This document shows positions 56,757 through 64,000 of a stretch of 64,000 nucleotides of DNA, piece after piece. The translations under genes were made by a program, and so were the position numbers. The notes below the pieces were generated by a model. The model ran no database searches and was not told where the DNA came from. It saw only the letters and a program-made list of their open reading frames with translations. The stretch's first letter is position 1; each line of letters starts with the position of its first letter. This DNA comes from Burkholderiales bacterium (GTDB lineage Bacteria > Pseudomonadota > Gammaproteobacteria > Burkholderiales > Burkholderiaceae_C), in assembly GCA_016213205.1 (NCBI GenBank), contig JACRAZ010000071.1, positions 1 to 64,000 on the forward strand. The letters are read 5' to 3'.

Positions 56757-58295
56757 TCAGCCTGGCTCGCCGCGGCTTTGCAGCGTGAGCCGCGTGCGCT
56801 GGTCGCCGTCGTCATCGTCCTTGCGTGCTTCGACCCGCTGTTGCTCGATCGCGGCAAAGTCGGCCAGGCTCACATCGCCGGTGATGTAGGTGCCATCGAA
56901 GCATGAGGCTTCGAAGCCCGCAATCGTGGGGTTCAACTGTTTCACCACGCGCTTCATTGCATCCACGTCCTGGTAGATCAATGCGTCGGCGCCGATGTAC
57001 AGGCGTATCTCCTCGACACTGCGGCCATGCGCGATCAGTTCCTCGCGCGTGGGCATGTCGATGCCATAGACGTTGGGGAAGCGGACAGGCGGCGCCGCCG
57101 ACGCCATGTACACCTTGCGCGCGCCCGCCTCGCGGGCCATCTGCACGATTTCCTTGCTGGTGGTGCCACGCACGATGGAGTCGTCCACCAACAGCACGTT
57201 GCGGCCCTTGAACTCCTGCGCAATGGCATTGAGCTTCTGGCGCACGCTCTTCTTGCGCACGTGCTGCCCCGGCATGATGAAGGTGCGGCCCACGTAGCGG
57301 TTCTTCACGAAGCCTTCGCGGTAGGGCTTGCCGATCTTCTGCGCGAGCTGCATCGCCGAGGGGCGGCTCGACTCGGGGATCGGGATCACCACGTCGATGT
57401 CGGAGGGCGGCATCGTGTTGATGACCCGCTGCGCGAGTGTCTCGCCGAGGTTCAGCCGCGCCTGGTAGACCGAGATGCCGTCGATCACCGAGTCGGGCCG
57501 CGCCAGGTAGACGAACTCGAACATGCAGGGGTTCAGCGTCGGCGACTCGGCGCACTGGTGCGCATGCACGGTGCCATCGAGTTCGATGAAGATCGCCTCG
57601 CCCGGCGCAACGTCGCGCAGCACGCGGTGGCCGGTGCCCTCCAGCGCAACGGTTTCGCTGGCCACCATCACTTCGCGCCCTCCCCCTTCGGAGGCAGGCA
57701 ACTCGGCCTCGCCCACCACCAGGGGGCGGATGCCGTATGGGTCGCGGAAGGCCAGCAATCCATAACCCGCGATCAGAGCGACCACCGCATATGAGCCCCG
57801 GATGCGCCGATGCACGGCCCGCACGGCGCGGAACACCAGCTCAGGCGTCAGCGGCAGGTCGCGGCCGGCCAGTTCCATCTCGTGCGCGAGCACGTTGATC
57901 AGCACCTCGGTGTCGCTGCCGGTGTTGATGTGGCGGCGATCGATGTCGAACAGCTCCTTCTTCAATGCATGCGCATTGGTCAGGTTGCCGTTGTGCACCA
58001 GCACGATGCCGTAGGGCGCATTGACGTAGAAGGGCTGCGCCTCCTCCTCGTTGAAGGCATTGCCCGCTGTCGGGTAGCGCACCTGCCCCAGGCCCACGGT
58101 GCCCGGCAGCGCGCGCATGTTGCGGGTTCGGAAGACGTCCTTCACCATGCCACGCGCCTTGTGCATGAAGCACTGCGTGCCCTGCATCGTGACGATGCCA
58201 GCCGCGTCCTGACCGCGGTGCTGCAGCAGCAGCAGCGCGTCGTAGATCAGTTGGTTGACGGGCGAGCGCGAGATGACGCCGACGATGCCGCACAT
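56757..58295 (-). CDS. purF: Amidophosphoribosyltransferase PurF
   Basis: This 512-residue Ntn glutamine amidotransferase makes phosphoribosylamine, the first step of purine synthesis. Cys2 is directly exposed after Met removal (MCGIVGVIS), with no propeptide, and [10 protein letters not shown] and the PRPP-binding [17 protein letters not shown] (about 365-381) are present. It follows cvpA by 33 bases; cvpA-purF linkage is classical. The CxxC iron-sulfur pattern of Bacillus-type enzymes is not evident. Confidence 0.97.
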   Translation of the reverse strand: MCGIVGVISRSPVNQLIYDALLLLQHRGQDAAGIVTMQGTQCFMHKARGMVKDVFRTRNMRALPGTVGLGQVRYPTAGNAFNEEEAQPFYVNAPYGIVLVHNGNLTNAHALKKELFDIDRRHINTGSDTEVLINVLAHEMELAGRDLPLTPELVFRAVRAVHRRIRGSYAVVALIAGYGLLAFRDPYGIRPLVVGEAELPASEGGGREVMVASETVALEGTGHRVLRDVAPGEAIFIELDGTVHAHQCAESPTLNPCMFEFVYLARPDSVIDGISVYQARLNLGETLAQRVINTMPPSDIDVVIPIPESSRPSAMQLAQKIGKPYREGFVKNRYVGRTFIMPGQHVRKKSVRQKLNAIAQEFKGRNVLLVDDSIVRGTTSKEIVQMAREAGARKVYMASAAPPVRFPNVYGIDMPTREELIAHGRSVEEIRLYIGADALIYQDVDAMKRVVKQLNPTIAGFEASCFDGTYITGDVSLADFAAIEQQRVEARKDDDDGDQRTRLTLQSRGEPG

Positions 58296-58328
58296 GGGAG
58301 GAACCTGTCTAGGAGCTGATGAAGGGGG

Positions 58329-58826
58329 TTAGGCCGGCAGGTGCCGCGCCACTTCGGGTGGAAGCACCGGCTTGAGGCCCTGCAGCGCGGTGGCAAGCCA
58401 GCCCGCACCGGTGGAAGCAGTCCAGGCCTGCGAACGGGCAGCCGGGGTGAACGCAATCAGCGTGGCAGCCGCCAACAGCACCAGCACCCCACGCAGCAGG
58501 CCGAAACCGCCGCCGAGCGCACGGTCCAGCACCGTCAGCGGCGTGGCGTGTACCAGCAAGCGCACCAGGCGCGCCAGCACCGCCCACAGCAGCAGCACCG
58601 CCACGAAGGTTGCCGCAAACGCCACGCCTTGGTGCAAAGCCGAGCCCGGCGTGCCAATGGGCAGGTGCTGCCCCACCTGGGGCGAGAAGGCCTGTGCCAG
58701 CACGTAGGCCACGAGCCAGCCCACCAACGACATCAGCTCGAACACCAGGCCCCGCCACAGCCCCACGGCGACCGACAGCGCGAGCACGCCCAGCAGCACC
58801 ATGTCGACCCAGCCCAGCGTGGCCAT
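58329..58826 (-). CDS. cvpA: Colicin V production family membrane protein CvpA
   Basis: This 165-residue protein has four predicted hydrophobic helices (starting WVDMVLLGVLALSVAVGLWRG) and the internal GLVFELMSLVGWLVAYVLA and GAVLLL-like helices typical of CvpA. The biochemical role is unclear; it is needed for colicin V export and envelope stress resistance in enterics. It lies six bases after the SPOR gene and just before purF. Confidence 0.93.
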   Translation of the reverse strand: MATLGWVDMVLLGVLALSVAVGLWRGLVFELMSLVGWLVAYVLAQAFSPQVGQHLPIGTPGSALHQGVAFAATFVAVLLLWAVLARLVRLLVHATPLTVLDRALGGGFGLLRGVLVLLAAATLIAFTPAARSQAWTASTGAGWLATALQGLKPVLPPEVARHLPA

Positions 58827-58832
58827 GGTCGC

Positions 58833-59627
58833 TCACAGCGCGAGGATGGCCGTGGGCAGGCCGGCCGCGCGAATGCGCGCCGCCGCCTTGTCGGCCTCCT
58901 CGCGGGTGGCAAAGGGCCCCACGCGCACGCGGGTGCGCTTGCCGGCATCTGACTCGACCACCTGGGTGTAGGTCTTCATGCCGAGCTTTTCGACCTTCTG
59001 GCGCGCCTCGCGCAGTTTGTCGGCATCCGTGTAGGCGCCCACCTGCACGACGATGCGTCCGATGCTCGCGTCAGACGCCTTGGGCGCCACCGGCTTGCCC
59101 TCCAGCAGCGCCTGGGCGCGCCGGCCATCGTCGGCAGCCGGCGCTGCAGCCCTGGGTGCCGACGCCGCGGCTGCGGCAGCCGGCTTCGCGGCCGATGCGG
59201 CGGTGGCCGGCCTGTTCACGGAGGCCGGTGCCGCCGCCACGCTGGCCGCCGGTGTTGGAGGTGGCACTTCACGGCCCTGCTCCGTGGCCCGTTCGGTCAC
59301 GACGGACGAGGCCGCCTGGCTGGCCACCACCTGTGCGGGCAGCGCCCGCGGCGCCGGCGCGGCCGGTGCGGGAACGGCGGGCTGCATCGGCGGCAGGGCC
59401 AGGGGCGGTGCGGACTCCTTGCGCGGAATCTCGATCGGGATGTCCACCGGGATCGGGCGCGGCTGGGTCTCGAACACCAGCGGGAAGCCCAGTACACCGA
59501 CGCCGAGCAGCACGGTCGCCCCGATCAGGCGTCGACGCGCCCGTGTGCGGGCCTGGACCACGGCGTCCGGCGTGCCAGCCTCACCAGAGGATTCGTCTTG
59601 ACGCTTGAAGAAGGACAACAATCCCAT
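58833..59627 (-). CDS. dedD: SPOR-domain protein DedD, septal-ring component
   Basis: This 264-residue bitopic protein has a cytoplasmic start, a membrane span (about 36-53; IGATVLLGVGVLGFPLVF) and a long Pro/Ala-rich periplasmic linker. A C-terminal SPOR domain (about 188-262; VQVGAYTDADKLREARQKVEKLG, VRVGPFATREEADKA) follows. SPOR domains bind denuded glycan at the division site. It is the DedD homologue by position between folC and cvpA. The linker holds several Ala/Pro runs but no other domain. Confidence 0.92.
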   Translation of the reverse strand: MGLLSFFKRQDESSGEAGTPDAVVQARTRARRRLIGATVLLGVGVLGFPLVFETQPRPIPVDIPIEIPRKESAPPLALPPMQPAVPAPAAPAPRALPAQVVASQAASSVVTERATEQGREVPPPTPAASVAAAPASVNRPATAASAAKPAAAAAASAPRAAAPAADDGRRAQALLEGKPVAPKASDASIGRIVVQVGAYTDADKLREARQKVEKLGMKTYTQVVESDAGKRTRVRVGPFATREEADKAAARIRAAGLPTAILAL

Positions 59628-59679
59628 GCGAGCCAGATGAGGCCGCAGCGGTGGTGCACGAAGGGACTCGTCGGCGGAC

Positions 59680-60975
59680 TCAGCCTACGTGCCGGGCCGC
59701 CAGGCGTGGCAGGCCGTCCTTCAGCACACCGCCCACGGTGTAGAACGAGCCGAAGACGACAATTCTATCAGCGGGGTCCGCGCCGGCGGCCGCCGCGCGC
59801 AGGGCCGCCGCGGGGTTGGCATGCTCGCTGATCGCCGGCTGGCCTGTGCTGCTGGCCGCTCGCACGGCGGCAGCCAGTTCGGCCGCGCTGGCAGCACGCG
59901 CGATGGGTAGATCGGTGAGGTACCAACGGTCGATCAGCGGCACCAGGTGCTTCAGCAATGTGGCGATGTCCTTGTCGCGCATGGCCCCGAACACCGCGTG
60001 CGTGCACGCGAAGAAGCCCATCTGGTCGAGGTTCAGCGCGAGCGCGGCCACCGCCTGGGGGTTGTGGGCCACGTCGAGCACCAAAGTTGGCTGACCGGGC
60101 ACGATCTGGAATCGCCCCGGCAGCTCCACCATCGCCAACCCGTTGCGCACCGCCTGCGCCGTGATCGGCAAGCGGTCGCGCAGGGCCTCGAAGGCGGCCA
60201 GGGCCCCGGACGCGTTGAGCAACTGGTTCGCGCCGCGCAGCGCCGGATAGGCCAGGCTGTTGTGACGCCGGCCACGGCCGGCCCAGGACCATTGCTGCTT
60301 GTCACCCTGGCAGTTGAAATCCCGGCCGATCTGCCACAGCACCGCGCCCACCTCGGCCGCACAGGCCTGCAGGCTGGTTGGCGGCTCGGGATCACTGATG
60401 ATCACCGGCCGGCCCGGGCGCATGATGCCGGCCTTCTCGCGCCCGATGGCTTCGCGGTCGGGCCCCAGGAACTCGGTGTGGTCCAGCGCAATGCTGGTGA
60501 TCACCGCGCAGTCGGCATCGATCGCGTTCACCGCATCCAGCCGCCCGCCCATGCCGACCTCGAGGATCACCAGGTCCAGCGGCGCCTGCGACAGTGCCCG
60601 CATGATCACGAGCGTGGTGAACTCGAAATAGGTCAGCGTCGTGCCCTGGCGGGCCGCTTCCACCGCCTCGAAGTGCGGCAGCAGCGTGGCGGCCGTGGCC
60701 ATCGTGCCGTTGATGCGGCAGCGCTCCTCGAAGTGCATCAGGTGCGGCTTGATGTACAGCCCGACCCGGTACCCCGCCTGCAGCGCGATGCACTCGAGCA
60801 TGGCGCAGGTCGAGCCTTTGCCGTTGGTGCCGGCCACGCTGATCACCGGCACCTCGAATCGCAGGCCCAGGCGCTCGCGCACCGCGGTCACCCGATCGAG
60901 CGTCATGTCGATGGTCTTGGGGTGCAGGCGCTCGCAATGGGCGAGCCAGTCATCGAGGGTCTGGGGCAGCGTCAT
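59680..60975 (-). CDS. folC: Bifunctional dihydrofolate/folylpolyglutamate synthase FolC
   Basis: This 431-residue Mur-ligase-family enzyme adds glutamate to dihydropteroate or tetrahydrofolate. It has the P-loop SVAGTNGKGSTCAMLE (about 49-64), YFEFTTLVIMRAL, and the ATP-site VLDVAHNPQAVAAL in the second half. ATG 60975 is chosen (MTLPQTLDDWLAHC). It follows accD by 54 bases in the conserved trpBA-accD-folC-dedD run. Confidence 0.96.
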   Translation of the reverse strand: MTLPQTLDDWLAHCERLHPKTIDMTLDRVTAVRERLGLRFEVPVISVAGTNGKGSTCAMLECIALQAGYRVGLYIKPHLMHFEERCRINGTMATAATLLPHFEAVEAARQGTTLTYFEFTTLVIMRALSQAPLDLVILEVGMGGRLDAVNAIDADCAVITSIALDHTEFLGPDREAIGREKAGIMRPGRPVIISDPEPPTSLQACAAEVGAVLWQIGRDFNCQGDKQQWSWAGRGRRHNSLAYPALRGANQLLNASGALAAFEALRDRLPITAQAVRNGLAMVELPGRFQIVPGQPTLVLDVAHNPQAVAALALNLDQMGFFACTHAVFGAMRDKDIATLLKHLVPLIDRWYLTDLPIARAASAAELAAAVRAASSTGQPAISEHANPAAALRAAAAGADPADRIVVFGSFYTVGGVLKDGLPRLAARHVG

Positions 60976-61029
60976 GAATGCAAACCGGGCCACGAGGGCC
61001 CGGCGTCAGGAGGGGTCCAGGGTGTCGGC

Positions 61030-61901
<872 letters not shown>

Positions 61902-61902
<1 letters not shown>

Positions 61903-62728
61903 CAGGATGCTCCGTGTTGCATTGCATCGAGCGCCGCGCGGATCTCGGCCATGAAGGCCTTGCCGGCAGCGGCCACCGATTCGCGCGGCTGGTCGTTGAG
62001 GATCTGCACCAGGCGCGAACCGATCACCACCGCGTCGGACACCCGGGCCACGGCCTGGGCGCTTTGCGCGTCGCGAATCCCGAAGCCTACACCCACCGGC
62101 ACCTTGACATGCCGGCGTATGCGTGGCATGGCGTCGGCCACCGCAGCGGTGTCCAGGTGGCCGGCACCTGTCACGCCCTTGAGCGACACGTAGTACACGT
62201 AGCCGCTGCTCAAGCGGCCCACATGCGCGATGCGCTCGTCGGTGGAGGTGGGCGCCAGCAGGAAGATCGGGTCGAGGCCGGCGGCCTTCAGGGCGCCGGC
62301 GAAGGCCTCGCACTCCTCGGGCGGGTAGTCCACCACCAGCACACCGTCGACCCCGGCCTCGCGTGCCGCGGCGACGAAGCCACCGGCACCGTGGCGCTGG
62401 TCGTAGCGCTCGATCGGGTTCGCATAGCCCATCAACACCACCGGCGTCTTGTCGTCACGGCGGCGGAAGGTGCGCACGGCATCGAGCACCTGCGCCATGC
62501 CGATGCCGCGTGCCAGGGCACGCTCGGAGGCTTGCTGGATCACCGGGCCATCGGCCATCGGGTCTGAGAACGGGACACCGAGCTCGATGATGTCGGCGCC
62601 GCCGGCGGCCAGCGCGTGCATCACATCGACCGTGGTCTCTGCATGCGGGTCGCCGGCGCAGAAGTAGGGAATCAGGGCCTTGCGGCCGGCCACCTGCAGC
62701 GCTTTCAGCGTGGGTTCGATGCGGCTCA

Positions 62729-62729
<1 letters not shown>
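61902..62729 (-). CDS. trpA: Tryptophan synthase alpha subunit TrpA
   Basis: This 275-residue TIM-barrel enzyme cleaves indole-3-glycerol phosphate and passes indole to TrpB. The catalytic Glu49 ([13 protein letters not shown]) and Asp60 (PMADGPVIQ) are at the same numbers as in E. coli, and [13 protein letters not shown] binds phosphate. It overlaps trpB and accD by one base each (TGATG at both junctions). Confidence 0.97.

Positions 62730-64000
<1,271 letters not shown>

Overview
This 64 kb window is chromosomal DNA from a high-GC betaproteobacterium of the order Burkholderiales, most likely from the Rubrivivax/Leptothrix/Ideonella or Comamonadaceae side. The evidence is gene order (trpB-trpA-accD-folC-dedD-cvpA-purF; ybgC-tolQ-tolR-tolA), three TRAP solute receptors of the pyroglutamate-binding DctP type, a complete paaIKABCDE block, Bug-type transporter debris, and an interspersed palindromic element (PRTA) of the kind common in Comamonadaceae intergenic DNA. 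Coding density is high and no gene-free stretch exceeds 300 bases. No IS element, prophage, rRNA or CRISPR array was seen.

Layout. 0-2.6 kb: end of a membrane protein, then ybgC-tolQRA (tolB and pal are not next to tolA). 2.6-3.35 kb: a DUF3047 protein. 3.4-5.85 kb (minus): a bufferin RiPP operon, bufA-DUF692 oxygenase-DUF2063 partner-DoxX, with a divergent ECF sigma factor and zinc-finger anti-sigma (5.98-6.77 kb). 6.8-19.3 kb: a 5-oxoproline (pyroglutamate) locus with a fused 5-oxoprolinase, a DUF1445 D-glutamate cyclase-like protein, a LysR regulator, two complete TRAP transporters and a third receptor. 19.4-25.4 kb: a solitary GspE/PilB-type ATPase, an AcoR-like regulator lacking its sigma-54 loop, a tiny Cys-rich ORF coupled to a NarL-type response regulator, and a lone receiver domain. 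25.4-30.7 kb (minus): a SenA/EgtB-like protein with a broken iron site, folE2 with a duplicated 3' end, and dxs-ispA-xseB. 30.9-32 kb: a Rieske oxygenase. 32.2-39.5 kb (minus): the phenylacetate operon paaI-K-A-B-C-D-E with a TetR (PaaR-like) regulator and an ABC solute receptor, with a perfect 14-bp operator palindrome in front. 39.6-41.6 kb: small accessory genes and a Bug-receptor remnant. 41.5-54.9 kb: an aryl-CoA/side-chain catabolic island with a Liv-type ABC transporter (LivM and LivG fused), MarR regulator, thioesterase, SDR, feruloyl-CoA-synthetase-like ligase, enoyl-CoA hydratase, two thiolases and a CoA transferase. 55-64 kb: tRNA-Glu, tRNA-Ala, gltX, purF, cvpA, dedD, folC, accD, trpA and trpB (cut by the window edge).

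How the genes fit together. The oxoproline locus couples uptake (TRAP) to ring formation or opening (DUF1445, oxoprolinase), feeding glutamate. The paa operon activates phenylacetate to its CoA thioester (PaaK) and epoxidises the ring (PaaABCE); the downstream paaG/Z/F/H/J genes are not here. The island at 42-55 kb looks like import, CoA activation, hydration, dehydrogenation and thiolytic removal of a side chain from an aromatic acid, but its substrate cannot be read from sequence. The most notable items for follow-up are the in-frame repeat inside the oxoprolinase, the covarying palindromic repeat pair, the bufferin operon with divergent ECF control, the SenA-like pseudoenzyme, the AcoR-like protein without a GAFTGA loop, and the coupled 29-codon Cys-rich ORF.
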